NCBI RefSeq assembly: GCF_018618415.1
Contig: NZ_JACSMA010000006.1
Location: 1 to 64,000, forward strand
Source: Exiguobacterium sp. s146
GTDB taxonomy: Bacteria; Bacillota; Bacilli; Exiguobacteriales; Exiguobacteriaceae
DNA length: 64,000 nt
Reading direction: 5' to 3'
Of this stretch, positions 34,768 through 43,668 are shown piece by piece. The first letter of the stretch is position 1. Each line of letters opens with the position of its first letter. Made by a program: the position numbers and the translations under genes. The notes beneath the pieces were generated by a model, which was not told the DNA's origin, ran no database searches, and saw only the letters and a list, made by a program, of their open reading frames with translations.

Positions 34768-35271
34768 TTATCCGTCCTTCCTTAGCGAATAACCGTCAAT
34801 CTCCTGCAGACGCATCCGTTTCTGATCGACGGCCGCGTGGACGATAACGGTCACCCCTGGGTTGAGTTCCATCATTTTCTTGATTTTCGTCAAGTCGTCC
34901 CCTTTAATCTCGACGGGCAAGATGAACTCCCCTTCCTTCAAGTGAATGAACTTGATCTTACCTTTGTCGTCATAGCCTGTCACTTCGTACGTCGCGTATT
35001 CACGTTTCATCAACATCTCCCCTTCTTCCGAATCAATCTCCACACCGAGATCACAAATTTCCCGTTCCCGTTCAATCCGTTTGTCCCGTTCCATCAGTCC
35101 TCTCACGCCTAAAAAAGAAGAGAACAACACAATAAAGATCATGAGGACATTCGAATAGACAAACCCATAGAGCAAACCGTACATGAACCAGCACAGCAAC
35201 GACATCATCATAAGCGTGGTCGTCTTACCCTGTTCCCTCTCTTGATCCGTTCTATGGTGTGACGCCATCAT
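34768..35271 (-). CDS. membrane-anchored protein of unknown function
   Basis: 167 residues. Two N-terminal TM helices (about 14-50), then a charged helix (RDKRIEREREICDLGVEIDS) and a soluble beta-rich part (YATYEVTGYDDKGKIKFIHL). GGAGGAGG precedes tandem ATGs at 35271. Co-transcribed with the downstream WapI-like gene. Not recognised. Confidence 0.65.
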   Translation of the reverse strand: MMASHHRTDQEREQGKTTTLMMMSLLCWFMYGLLYGFVYSNVLMIFIVLFSSFLGVRGLMERDKRIEREREICDLGVEIDSEEGEMLMKREYATYEVTGYDDKGKIKFIHLKEGEFILPVEIKGDDLTKIKKMMELNPGVTVIVHAAVDQKRMRLQEIDGYSLRKDG

Positions 35272-35322
35272 CCGTCCTCCTCTCCATATTTCATACGTTC
35301 CCCGCTTGAATCGGTTCCACAC

Positions 35323-35356
35323 AAAAAATCCATCCCTGTAGCGGCAGGGATGGATT
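35323..35356 (-). terminator. terminator after the binding-protein pseudogene
   Basis: Minus strand: AATCCATCCCTG loop CAGGGATGGATT followed by TTTT. Confidence 0.85.
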
Positions 35357-35360
35357 CATC

Positions 35361-36291
35361 TTACGCCTCGACGCTATCCGCGTGTTTGGCTTTATGGTCC
35401 GCAATGACGCCGGCGTACCATTCCGCGCTGTTTTTCCAGACGCTGTGGAGACCCCATGTTGGAAGGACGTAAGAGAAGACTTGTGTCTCCACTTCTTTGC
35501 CCTCTTCTTTCACTTTGATCGGCTTCGACATCCCTTCGAACCAAGATGGTGACCATTCTGGAGCGAGTGCCGTGTATTGTTTCTCACGAAGCTCCTTCGC
35601 GTAGTCCATGTAGTTGATCTTGTCTTCTGTCAAGACGAGTTCGTTCTTGTCGTTTACCCATGCTTCTGGGTTCGCGCCTTGTGAGAACCAACGAATCGCG
35701 CCTTCGTCCGGGAACATTTTGTAGCCTTTTTGCTTCATCTTCTCTGCAACTTCGAAGACGCCGTCCATCGAGCTCATCATGTTGCCGATTTCAGCCGGAT
35801 CGTCCGTACCGAGCACTTCTTTCGCTAAGCTACGTTTGTAGTAGACGCCACCTGGTGTCGTTTGCCACGAAAGCGCGCACGTTGCCATCTTTATCTTTCC
35901 CGAGGTCGAAGACGTAAGGGATGTAATCGTTTGAGATATCGTCGACGTTATAAGGCTCCTCTGAAAGGTTTTCCCAGTATCCTGCGTCAACCCATTGCTT
36001 GAGGAACGCGATTTCTCCTGTGAAGACATCCGGTGCCCCAACGCCGCTTTCAAGTGCCGGCTTAAGTTTTGTCGGATAGTCCGCGATTGGAACGATTGTC
36101 AATTCAACCTTAACGCCGTTCTGCTATTCGTATGTTTTGATTGGCTCTTTAAGCTCGTCCGTGAACGACCAAACTTTAAGTACGTCGTCTTTGCTTGATG
36201 ATTCTGAAGATCCTTCGTCGTTTGAGCATGCGCCCAAGACGCCGACTGATAGTGCTCCGATAGAGAGTAAGCTAACGAATTTTTTACGCAT
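35361..36291 (-). pseudogene. broken sugar ABC transporter substrate-binding lipoprotein
   Basis: The N-terminus MRKKFVSLLSIGALSVGVLG ACS is a lipoprotein signal with lipobox LGAC, followed by DVLKVWSFTDELKEPIKTYE as in maltose/oligosaccharide-binding proteins. An in-frame TAG interrupts at 36124-36126; the frame continues QNGVKVELTIVPIADYP. Near 35870 a 2-nt loss shifts the frame inside the conserved ALSWQTTPGGVYYKRSLAKE block. The remainder reads on to 35361 and ends KHADSVEA. No permease or ATPase gene accompanies it. Controlled in the past by the LacI operators and cre site upstream. Confidence 0.85.
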
Positions 36292-36320
36292 GTGTGAAAA
36301 ATCCTTTATAAGTGTTTTGT

Positions 36321-36334
36321 AGAAAGCGTTTGCA
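36321..36334 (-). promoter_or_regulatory. candidate CcpA cre site
   Basis: Minus strand TGCAAACGCTTTCT fits TGWAARCGYTWWCW closely; 30 nt before the binding-protein start codon. Confidence 0.5.
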
Positions 36335-36353
36335 AGAAGAGGTAAATATTTGT

Positions 36354-36367
36354 CGAAAGCACTTTCG
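36354..36367. promoter_or_regulatory. LacI-family operator O1
   Basis: CGAAAGC-ACTTTCG, near-perfect palindrome, upstream of the binding-protein pseudogene; same half-site as O2 and O3. Confidence 0.65.
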
Positions 36368-36386
36368 AAATTGTTCAAATAAAATA

Positions 36387-36402
36387 TCGAAAGCGGTTTC
36401 GA
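36387..36402. promoter_or_regulatory. LacI-family operator O2
   Basis: TCGAAAGCGGTTTCGA, palindrome with one central deviation, 33 nt from O1, about three DNA turns. Confidence 0.65.
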
Positions 36403-36489
36403 TTTAGGGTGAATGATTTTCGAAATCGCTCTCTTCTCTCCAGTCCGCTGAAGCTAACAGAGCGACTTCGAAAGATCATCGTGACTTGT

Positions 36490-37515
36490 TTACTTTTTGA
36501 CCGGCGCGCAGGACGCCCGTTCAATCAAGCGGACCGGGATGACGCGTCGTTCCGTGCGTCGTTCCGTGCGTCGTTCTTTGGCCGTCATCTGTTCAATCAA
36601 CAGTTCGGCCGCCGCTTCCCCGATTTCGTCTGTATCTTGACGAATCGTTGTCAGCTTCGGTGTGATGTACTTGATCATCTCGATATCATCATACCCGATG
36701 ACCGAGATGTCCTCTGGAACCCGGAGACCATGTTCATGGACGGCTTCGATGGCCCCTATGGCCATTTGATCGCCTGCGACGAAGACAGCCGTAGGTGGAG
36801 ATGAAAGCTGTAGCAGTTGCTCCATCGCTTGTTTACCTTCTTCGACCGAGAAGAACCCCGCGTTCACCAAATATCCTGGTTGAATCGGTAAATCGAGCGC
36901 GTGCATAGCGAGCTCATACCCTTTCACCCGGGCCGCCCCAGCGTCAATCGACGAATCTCCGGCGATGTGAGCGATGGCGCGATGGCCTAACTCATACAAG
37001 TAGTTCACAGCCATGCGAGCACCTTCCGTGTTGTCCGAGTAGACGACGCTACAGTTGGCGCTGTCCATGTCGACGACGACGAACGGGATGTCGCTTTGCA
37101 TGAGCTCTTGGACTTGCTCATCCATCCGGTCCGAGCAAATGACGACGATGCCGTCGACCGCTCGATGTTTAAAGTGCTCGAGATAACTCATGTCACGATT
37201 GCGGAGGTTCCGTGAGGCGAAGATTAAATCATAGCCATGTTCCTCGGTGGCGTGACGGAAACTTTCGATGATGCCGTTGAAGAATGGATGCTTCATTCCG
37301 ACTTCGTTCGCTTCTGAGAACATGACCCCGATCGCCCACGATCTTTTCGTCGATAACGACTGCGCGTGTGCGTTCGGCAAGTAGTCCATCTCAGCGGCAG
37401 CTTGTAATATTTTGGCTCTCGTCTTTTCACTGACGTCCTTATAGTTGTTCAACGCTTTGGACACGGTTGTGATCGAAAAGCCCGTCTTTTTCGCTAAATC
37501 ATAAATCGTACCCAT
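36490..37515 (-). CDS. LacI-family transcriptional regulator
   Basis: 341 residues. The N-terminal HTH (GTIYDLAKKTGFSITTVSKALNN) and hinge (YLPNAHAQSLSTKRS) are followed by a periplasmic-binding-protein-like effector domain (IGVMFSEANEVGMKHPFFNG, DGIVVICSDRMD, SVIGYDDIEM). It probably represses the adjacent sugar-binding gene and itself: a perfect palindrome lies 15-30 nt upstream of its start. Near the C-terminus ERRTERRTERR reflects a 12-nt tandem duplication (36543-36575), an expansion not expected in the family. Confidence 0.92.
   Translation of the reverse strand: MGTIYDLAKKTGFSITTVSKALNNYKDVSEKTRAKILQAAAEMDYLPNAHAQSLSTKRSWAIGVMFSEANEVGMKHPFFNGIIESFRHATEEHGYDLIFASRNLRNRDMSYLEHFKHRAVDGIVVICSDRMDEQVQELMQSDIPFVVVDMDSANCSVVYSDNTEGARMAVNYLYELGHRAIAHIAGDSSIDAGAARVKGYELAMHALDLPIQPGYLVNAGFFSVEEGKQAMEQLLQLSSPPTAVFVAGDQMAIGAIEAVHEHGLRVPEDISVIGYDDIEMIKYITPKLTTIRQDTDEIGEAAAELLIEQMTAKERRTERRTERRVIPVRLIERASCAPVKK
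36543..36575. repeat. 12-nt tandem repeat within lacI-type gene
   Basis: CGTTCCGTGCGT repeated about 2.6 times, encoding (ERRT)n on the minus strand. Confidence 0.8.
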
Positions 37516-37530
37516 GTCAGTCTCCTCTTC

Positions 37531-37546
37531 CCGAAAGCGCTTTCGG
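37531..37546. promoter_or_regulatory. LacI-family operator O3, autoregulatory
   Basis: CCGAAAGCGCTTTCGG, a perfect 16-bp palindrome just upstream of the regulator's RBS. Confidence 0.75.
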
Positions 37547-37661
37547 TAACTTGATTGTAGCGCATGAATTTGTAGGAATCAATTCTTTTTCGTGGAATAT
37601 TTTGAGATTTCTATTCGTAAAGTGTTTCTTCTATATTACTGCATCCAAACACTTTTTGTCG

Positions 37662-38534
37662 TCAGTGTGTCCGTGTATACAACCAAACGAGATTCGTAAA
37701 TTTCTGGACTTCTGTCTCCCCCGTCACCCCTTTGAACAACCGTTGGAACGGTTTGAGCAATTGTTCGATAACGATTTTACGGAGACGGTCTTGATGCAGC
37801 TCATACGTGATCGCCTCAAACAAATCCGCTTGTTCTTCGGTCATCTTGACGTGTGCATGAATCCGTTCCGCCATCTCAATCAACTCGTCTTTCGTGACGA
37901 GGTTTTTATCCGTCGTGCCACGCATCTGGTCGACCGTGACCGGATTTAAAATATGCTCGTTCGTCTCGACCATGCGAGCTGCCATCTGCTCGACGTAGGC
38001 GTACAAGTTCCGAATCAGTTTTTGAATCGAATAGGCCGTGTTCGTGATGCGGAGCGTGAACAGGATGTGTTGCAACATCCCGTTGAAGAGCACGGTCAAC
38101 TCGACCGAATACGGACGAATCTCCTCCCCGATAATCTCAGTCAAACGCATGGCGAGCCACTCAATCTCATAGACACGGTGCTGCAAGACGAGCTTCTTCA
38201 GTTCGGGCTCGTTCGCCGACATGATCGACTCGAACAAAGCGTGGAGATTCCGCTCTTCATTCAATTGAATGAGAATCGAAATTTGCTCGATAAAGACGTC
38301 TTTGTCCCGCTTGTCCCGTCCCATCTGCATCTCGATGCGGCGTTGCCCGGCATCATAGCGCAAGTTTTCGAGGATGTTGGCGACACAGTCCGTCTTCGAG
38401 GCAAAGTAATTGTAGAACGTGCCTTTCGAGATGTTCGCCCGCTCAATGATTTCTTGGACCGACGTCTGTTGCACCCCGTTCTCAATGAAGAGGTTCATGG
38501 CGACATCGGCGACTTTTCGTTTCTTATCTTTCAT
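37662..38534 (-). CDS. TetR-family transcriptional regulator
   Basis: 290 residues. The HTH is VADVAMNLFIENGVQQTSVQ, EIIERANISKGTFYNYFASK at about 8-55. The C-terminal ligand domain is longer than the usual ~200 residues and ends around KFTNLVWLYTRTH. It is divergent from an EmrB/QacA-type MFS exporter, whose expression it very likely represses until a drug binds. The ATG at 38534 follows AGGAAATGAT; the frame open to 38561 has no better RBS. Confidence 0.88.
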   Translation of the reverse strand: MKDKKRKVADVAMNLFIENGVQQTSVQEIIERANISKGTFYNYFASKTDCVANILENLRYDAGQRRIEMQMGRDKRDKDVFIEQISILIQLNEERNLHALFESIMSANEPELKKLVLQHRVYEIEWLAMRLTEIIGEEIRPYSVELTVLFNGMLQHILFTLRITNTAYSIQKLIRNLYAYVEQMAARMVETNEHILNPVTVDQMRGTTDKNLVTKDELIEMAERIHAHVKMTEEQADLFEAITYELHQDRLRKIVIEQLLKPFQRLFKGVTGETEVQKFTNLVWLYTRTH

Positions 38535-38571
38535 ATCATTTCCTGCTCCGTTCTGTTTCATTTATAGATTC

Positions 38572-38599
38572 AGTATATCATTTTGAACTGATAGTACAA
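38572..38599 (-). promoter_or_regulatory. promoter of the TetR gene
   Basis: Minus strand: TTGTAC, 16-nt spacer, TATACT, about 35 nt before the start codon. Confidence 0.55.
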
Positions 38600-38612
38600 A
38601 ATGGTTGATTTA

Positions 38613-38631
38613 TTTATACGACGGGTATAAA
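38613..38631. promoter_or_regulatory. candidate TetR operator in divergent region
   Basis: TTTATAC, 5-nt centre GACGG, GTATAAA. The right arm is also a -10-like TATAAA for the MFS gene, so binding would occlude that promoter. Confidence 0.55.
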
Positions 38632-38689
38632 ATCATCACATCGACACTTACTAGTATATAACTATTCAGAACATAAAGGAGCAACTCGT

Positions 38690-40189
38690 ATGAAACCAGA
38701 ATTCCAAAAGAAACCGCCATATCTCATGCTCGCGGTCCTCTTTGCGGGGGCGTTCATCGCCTTCTTGAACAACTCATTATTGAACGTCGCGCTCCCATCA
38801 ATCATGGTCGATTTGGAGATTGCCGACTACTCGACCGTCCAATGGCTCGCGACGGGCTTCATGCTCGTGACAGGTGTCCTCGTCCCTGCATCCGCCTACT
38901 TAATCACTCGGTTCTCAAACCGAAGCCTCTTCATCACCTCGATGGCGATTTTCGCTGTGGGGACGGCCATTGCCGCTTTCTCACCAAACTTCGGGATGTT
39001 ACTCACGGGTCGGATGATTCAAGCGGTCGGTGCCTCGACGATGGGTCCACTCTTGATGAACGTCATGCTCGTCAGTTTTCCACGTGAAAAGCGTGGAACG
39101 GCGATGGGCATCTTCGGGCTCGTCATGATCTCAGCACCAGCCATCGGGCCGACGCTCTCTGGTTATATCGTCGAGTATTATGACTGGCGCGTCTTGTTCG
39201 AGATGATTCTCCCGCTCGCCATCATCGGGCTCGGTCTTGCCATCTGGAAAGCCGAGAACGTCATGGTCCAAAACAAGGACCAATCACTCGACTATCTATC
39301 ACTCGTCTTGTCGACAATCGGTTTTGGTGGCGTCTTGTACGGTGTCAGCTCAGCGAGTTCAGACGGTTGGGACAACCCGATCGTCTTGGCAACGATGATC
39401 GTCGGATTCGTCGCATTGATCGCCTTCGTCATCCGTCAGCTCAACATGGAGAAGCCGCTGCTCGACCTTCGGGCATACAAATACCCGATGTTCGCGCTCG
39501 CCTCAATCATCGCGATGGTCAACGCCGTCGCCATGTTCTCGGGGATGATTTTGACACCTGCCTACGTCCAGAGCGTTCGCGGCATCTCGCCGCTCGACTC
39601 AGGGCTCATGCTGTTACCGGGTGCCATCATCATGGGAATCATGTCCCCAATCACTGGGAAACTGTTCGATAAATTCGGACCGAAGTTGCTCTCAATCACG
39701 GGTCTTACGATCACAGCCATCTCGACGTACATGCTCGCCAACGTCCAACTCGACTCGACGTATACGTATATCGTCTTGACGTACACGCTCCGCATGTTCG
39801 GGATGTCGATGGTGATGATGCCGATCATGACGAACGGTCTCAACCAGTTACCGACGAGCCTCAACCCGCACGGAACGGCCATCAATAACACGGCCCAACA
39901 AGTGTCGGGTGCAATCGGGACAGCCGTACTTGTCACAATCATGAACTCGGTGACACGGACGGAAGCCGAATCGCTCATGACCGGCGTCGACCCAGCTACA
40001 CTCACCGAGAGTGCGATGGGCGCGTTGACGCAGCAAGCGCTCCTGTCTGGAATTCAGTATTCGTTCTACGTCGCGCTCGGGATGAACATTTTGGCGCTCG
40101 TCCTCGCCTTCTTCGTGAAGCGCGTCGATGTGAAGAACCAAACGTTTGCCGAGGATGCTTCGAACGAAGAACTCAAAAAAGCGAACTAA
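38690..40189 (+). CDS. DHA2-family MFS multidrug exporter
   Basis: 499 residues, about 14 TM. The start region FIAFLNNSLLNVALPSIMVD resembles motif D1 of DHA2 exporters; SFPREKRGTAMGIFGLVMIS and APAIGPTLSGYIVEYYDWRV (motif C-like) are typical of EmrB/QacA drug-proton antiporters. C-terminal polar tail of about 20 residues. Regulated by the divergent TetR protein. AAAGGAG precedes the ATG. Confidence 0.93.
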   Translation: MKPEFQKKPPYLMLAVLFAGAFIAFLNNSLLNVALPSIMVDLEIADYSTVQWLATGFMLVTGVLVPASAYLITRFSNRSLFITSMAIFAVGTAIAAFSPNFGMLLTGRMIQAVGASTMGPLLMNVMLVSFPREKRGTAMGIFGLVMISAPAIGPTLSGYIVEYYDWRVLFEMILPLAIIGLGLAIWKAENVMVQNKDQSLDYLSLVLSTIGFGGVLYGVSSASSDGWDNPIVLATMIVGFVALIAFVIRQLNMEKPLLDLRAYKYPMFALASIIAMVNAVAMFSGMILTPAYVQSVRGISPLDSGLMLLPGAIIMGIMSPITGKLFDKFGPKLLSITGLTITAISTYMLANVQLDSTYTYIVLTYTLRMFGMSMVMMPIMTNGLNQLPTSLNPHGTAINNTAQQVSGAIGTAVLVTIMNSVTRTEAESLMTGVDPATLTESAMGALTQQALLSGIQYSFYVALGMNILALVLAFFVKRVDVKNQTFAEDASNEELKKAN

Positions 40190-40194
40190 CACAC

Positions 40195-40231
40195 AAGCCG
40201 TCCTGTACATACAGGGCGGCTTGTTTTTTCG
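40195..40231 (+). terminator. terminator of the MFS gene
   Basis: AAGCCGTCCTG loop CAGGGCGGCTT followed by GTTTTTT. Confidence 0.85.
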
Positions 40232-40232
40232 T

Positions 40233-40691
40233 TTATCCTTTTGTAAAACTCAAATCGTGCCGACTCGGATGTTCCGGGTCGAGCTGGCGAATCTTGCGTT
40301 CGTAATACAGCGTCGTCGCCGCCTGACCTGCAATCGCACCGAAGAAAATCATCATCCATAAGAATAAATTTGACTGGAAACCATTCTTGAACAACAGGCA
40401 GAACCCGATCGCCCCGAACAACGAGAGCGCGTTGCGGCCAAGATACGTGCGACGAATGAACTTCTGGACGGACGGTTCGGCTGTCAACCGTTGCATGAAT
40501 CGACTCTCACGCCACTCCAGATAAATCAGCACAACGAGCGCCGCTAAGAAAGCAACTGCATAACCCGTTTTAAATTCGTTCATGACCAATAACGCAAATG
40601 AGAGTCCGACCGCGATGACAACTGATACATGCAATGGCATCCATCTTTTTTGATACGATTGAATCGAACGCATGCGTGCTTGTTTCTCCAT
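40233..40691 (-). CDS. small four-TM membrane protein (EHV family), solitary
   Basis: 152 residues; TM near 20-35, 40-57, 85-100 and 105-122. Loop FMQRLTAEPSVQKFIRRTYL and tail ERKIRQLDPEHPSRHDLSF match the family (DPEHP variant). Charged N-terminal helix. Isolated copy convergent with the MFS exporter. Function unknown. Confidence 0.8.
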   Translation of the reverse strand: MEKQARMRSIQSYQKRWMPLHVSVVIAVGLSFALLVMNEFKTGYAVAFLAALVVLIYLEWRESRFMQRLTAEPSVQKFIRRTYLGRNALSLFGAIGFCLLFKNGFQSNLFLWMMIFFGAIAGQAATTLYYERKIRQLDPEHPSRHDLSFTKG

Positions 40692-40804
40692 TCGTAATCA
40701 CCTCACTTCTATCTTACGTAGGGAAACGAGTTTTTGTTCCCTTAAAAGTTGGAAGTTTGTATCCGATTTTTATGGCACAGTTTACTGTTCAATCCGTTGT
40801 TTTT

Positions 40805-41449
40805 TCATTTCACTCTCTTTACAGTCACATACTCTTGCAACAGGAAATTGATTCTATCCTCTTGATAAGATTGCACTTCTTGAGACGCTCCCACATACTC
40901 CTCGTGTTGCGGATGAGACAGATTATTTAAGATGTCTTGAATCATCTGATTTCCAGCCATCCCGCCCACGTCTTCAAATGGCGTCTCCCCTTCCCACTCT
41001 GTCACCATCGGATAAGGATACGGATAATCGTCAATGACTTTCTCAAGCGTTAGTTCGTGTCGCCAGTCATCTCCGTAGTCATACGTATAGTATAGTGTCG
41101 GATTCGATTCGATGACGGCCGGCAACTTCACGTTCTTCATCTGACGAATGGATAATTGCCGATACATCTCATAAATCTGTTGTTAAAATGCTTCTAGTTG
41201 CGGCTTTGATTTAAAGTAAGCTAACCGAGCCTTATACTCTTCGACCTCGTCTGAGGATAAGACGAACCGGAACGTCGGCTTTCGTAAATCATTTTCAAAC
41301 TTTGCCAAGTGGGAGTCGTCCCACAACATGACAATTTGAATCGCGTCATGGAGACGTTTGAAGTTCGTCTCGGCCGGGATGATAAAGCGCCGCCAGACCG
41401 GTGTCGGGCTGTCGAGCAGTTGAATGTGGAACTGATACGCGTTGAACAT
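40805..41449 (-). pseudogene. plasmid pRiA4b ORF-3-like protein gene with in-frame stop
   Basis: A single 215-codon frame interrupted by TAA at 41183-41185 (context TTT TAA CAA, probably CAA to TAA). The first part, YQFHIQLLDSPTPVWRRFII and FKRLHDAIQIVMLWDDSHLA, and the second, YYTYDYGDDWRHELTLEKVI and FEDVGGMAGNQ, together form the complete pRiA4b ORF-3/IS1096-passenger-like family fold. Function of the family is unknown. Both halves are otherwise well preserved, so the lesion is recent, or a sequencing error. Confidence 0.8.
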
Positions 41450-41679
41450 AGATTCGATTCCTCCTAGTTTTGTTTCGGGTTCTTCTTTTTCCTGATCGAG
41501 GTTCTTCCTGTTTCAAAAATACCCGACTGAATGGAAACTCGTTACTTAAAAAAACGCCTTGCGAAAGAAAATACATAAATTTGGATGATTCCTTCTCTTT
41601 AATCAAAATGAAATAATTTAAAAACCTAATATATGGTATTATTTGCATAGTTTATTTGTTGATTATGGGAGGAACAAAG

Positions 41680-42297
41680 ATGAGACACATGTTCGTTTAT
41701 TCGTTAGGAATTGCTATAATCCTATTTTCGTTGATTCTATCCATGCCATCGGTTTCAGCTGCGTCAAAAAAAGAAAATCGTGCTATTATGGGAACATCAG
41801 CATTAACACCTCAACAGATGGCGGACTTTGTCAAAAAGAAAAATCCGAGAAACGTCCGGCTTCAAACTGTGACCGTCGAAGAGCTCGCCAAGCTGTTCGT
41901 CGTCATCGGCGCAAAAGAAGGTGTCCGTGGCGATGTCGCGTTCGCGCAAGCGTTGAAGGAGACCGGCTATTTCAGTTACAAAGGAGACGTCCTCCCGAGG
42001 CAACATAATTACGCGGGCATCGGAACGGTCGGTAACGGGGTAAAAGGTCATACGTTCCGCTCGCCTTTCCAAGGCGTCACAGCCCATATTCAGCATCTGA
42101 AAGCATACGCTTCGACAGACAAACTGAACATGAAGCTCGTCGACCCTCGCTTCCGTTACGTAAAACGAGGATCCGCACCAACATGGCCCGCCCTCCAAGG
42201 CAAATGGGCGATGCAGCCGAGAGGCAACTATGGCAACGACGTCCTTTCTATCTACAAAGAGATGGAACGAACAAAACTTCGCGTCGCCAAAAAATGA
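41680..42297 (+). CDS. secreted glucosaminidase-type peptidoglycan hydrolase
   Basis: 205 residues. Signal peptide MRHMFVYSLGIAIILFSLIL up to SVSAAS. The domain matches mannosyl-glycoprotein endo-beta-N-acetylglucosaminidase/LytD type: VVIGAKEGVRGDVAFAQALK with catalytic Glu in KETGYFSYKGDV, NYAGIGTVG and GVTAHIQHLKAYAS. No cell-wall binding domain. ATG at 41680 follows GGGAGG; an upstream in-frame codon lies before this RBS. Confidence 0.88.
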   Translation: MRHMFVYSLGIAIILFSLILSMPSVSAASKKENRAIMGTSALTPQQMADFVKKKNPRNVRLQTVTVEELAKLFVVIGAKEGVRGDVAFAQALKETGYFSYKGDVLPRQHNYAGIGTVGNGVKGHTFRSPFQGVTAHIQHLKAYASTDKLNMKLVDPRFRYVKRGSAPTWPALQGKWAMQPRGNYGNDVLSIYKEMERTKLRVAKK

Positions 42298-42330
42298 ACG
42301 ACCTACCATGACTTACAGGGGTGAAAGATA

Positions 42331-42408
42331 GTGACTTGCAAACAAGTACGATTGTTTAGCGGACTCGCGCTTCTCGTATCAGGCGTCGTCTTGCTACTCA
42401 AACGCTGA
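42331..42408 (+). CDS. 25-aa single-TM peptide
   Basis: GTG start with AGGGGTG 7 nt upstream; reads MTCKQVRLFSGLALLVSGVV then LLLKR. One hydrophobic helix flanked by K/R, directly downstream of the glucosaminidase gene and followed by a terminator. Coding status inferred from RBS and composition. Confidence 0.5.
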   Translation: MTCKQVRLFSGLALLVSGVVLLLKR

Positions 42409-42410
42409 CC

Positions 42411-42443
42411 AGCATTCGGGCATCTGCCCGGATGCTTTTTTGT
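42411..42443 (+). terminator. terminator after glucosaminidase and 25-aa peptide
   Basis: AGCATTCGGG loop CCCGGATGCT followed by TTTTT. Confidence 0.85.
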
Positions 42444-42461
42444 CACCTACAATAAAGGAGG

Positions 42462-42633
42462 TGCGACCGGGATTCATAAAATCAACTTGAGTGTCATCGA
42501 GACAAACGAAAAAGCCGTCGCACTCTATGAGCGTTACGGCTTCGAACAGGAAGGCAGATTGCGACACGACAAGCGACTGCGTGACGGTCACTACTACGAT
42601 ACGATTTGGATGGGTCGTCTGAACGGAATTTGA
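42462..42633 (+). pseudogene. 3' fragment of a GNAT acetyltransferase gene
   Basis: Reads GATGIHKINLSVIETNEKAV, then ALYERYGFEQEGRLRHDKRL and DTIWMGRLNGI, the C-terminal half of RimJ/RimL-like acetyltransferases (motif B with YERYGF). The N-terminal half and acetyl-CoA motif A are missing; a terminator occupies the preceding sequence. An RBS-like AGGAGGTG occurs just before but without a proper start codon. Confidence 0.75.
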
Positions 42634-42654
42634 GCCTCGCGCTCGAATCCCGTT

Positions 42655-43668
42655 TTAATGTCCCCGATACTTCCCAAGCGCGCGCAGATTGAGCACGTAG
42701 AGCACCCCGGCGTAGACAACGAGGCCGAGTACGTATCCCCAAATCCCAGCAAACCCGCTCCCATACACCATCACTTCTTTAATCGCCGTCGCCCCATAGA
42801 AAATCGGCATGACGTAACTCAAGTTGCCGAGCCCGTATGGAATCAAGTCGAGCGGAATCAATCCCGAGAAGAACACTTGCGGAATAATCGTGAACGGGAT
42901 CATTTGGACGACTTGGAGCTCTGAACGGGCGAACACCGAGATCGTCGCCCCGAACAAGACGGCCGTCCCGGCCATGAGCAGCATGACCAACATGACCCAG
43001 CCGATATTCCCGAGCGACGTCAATCCGAGCACATAAATCGTATACAGCACGATCAAAACGGATTGGACGATCGCGAACACGCCATACCCGAGCGTATACC
43101 CTAAGATGACCTGTCCCCGTTTGATCGGGGTCATGAGGAGCCGTTCGAGCGTCCCCCCACTCCGCTCTTTGACGAGCGCCATCGCCGACAGGATAAAGAC
43201 GAAAAAGAACGAGAATAACGACAAGAACACATAGCCGAATGAGTCGAACGTCGACTGCCCTTCTTCCCCGTACACATAATTCATCTCGATATCCGCCGCC
43301 GGATTCAACGTCGACAGCGCCGCTTGAATCTCTCGTACCGCTTTCGAGGATTTTGTCGACGGTTCTCGGAGCGTGATGACGGTACCTGCTTGCGTTGCTT
43401 CAAAGACGGCATCGACGTCGGCATTCTCCTCTAAATAGCCAAACGGATTGGTGATCGTGTCCAGACGCACTTCGAGCGTCTCGGCTTCGAACGCATCGAC
43501 GAGCTGGGCAGGCACGTTCTCCTCGACCACGACGACCGGCACGTAATCCGAGTCGCCGAGCAGGAAGTAGACGAGCGTTAAAATGAGGAGTGGGGCAATC
43601 AAAATCAAGGCGACGCTCCGCTTATCGTTGAGCGTCTGGAAAATGACGCGTTTCGCCAAGTTACGCAT
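42655..43668 (-). CDS. ABC-2 type transporter permease
   Basis: 337 residues. One TM near the N-terminus (VALILIAPLLILTLVYFLL), an extracellular domain (about 45-160), then five TM helices including VFLSLFSFFFVFILSAMALV and MVLVMLLMAGTAVLFGATIS. LVKERSGGTLERLLMTPIKR is the ABC-2 signature. The start at 43668 overlaps the ATPase gene by 8 nt. Pairs with the upstream ATPase as an exporter of unknown substrate. Confidence 0.9.
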   Translation of the reverse strand: MRNLAKRVIFQTLNDKRSVALILIAPLLILTLVYFLLGDSDYVPVVVVEENVPAQLVDAFEAETLEVRLDTITNPFGYLEENADVDAVFEATQAGTVITLREPSTKSSKAVREIQAALSTLNPAADIEMNYVYGEEGQSTFDSFGYVFLSLFSFFFVFILSAMALVKERSGGTLERLLMTPIKRGQVILGYTLGYGVFAIVQSVLIVLYTIYVLGLTSLGNIGWVMLVMLLMAGTAVLFGATISVFARSELQVVQMIPFTIIPQVFFSGLIPLDLIPYGLGNLSYVMPIFYGATAIKEVMVYGSGFAGIWGYVLGLVVYAGVLYVLNLRALGKYRGH

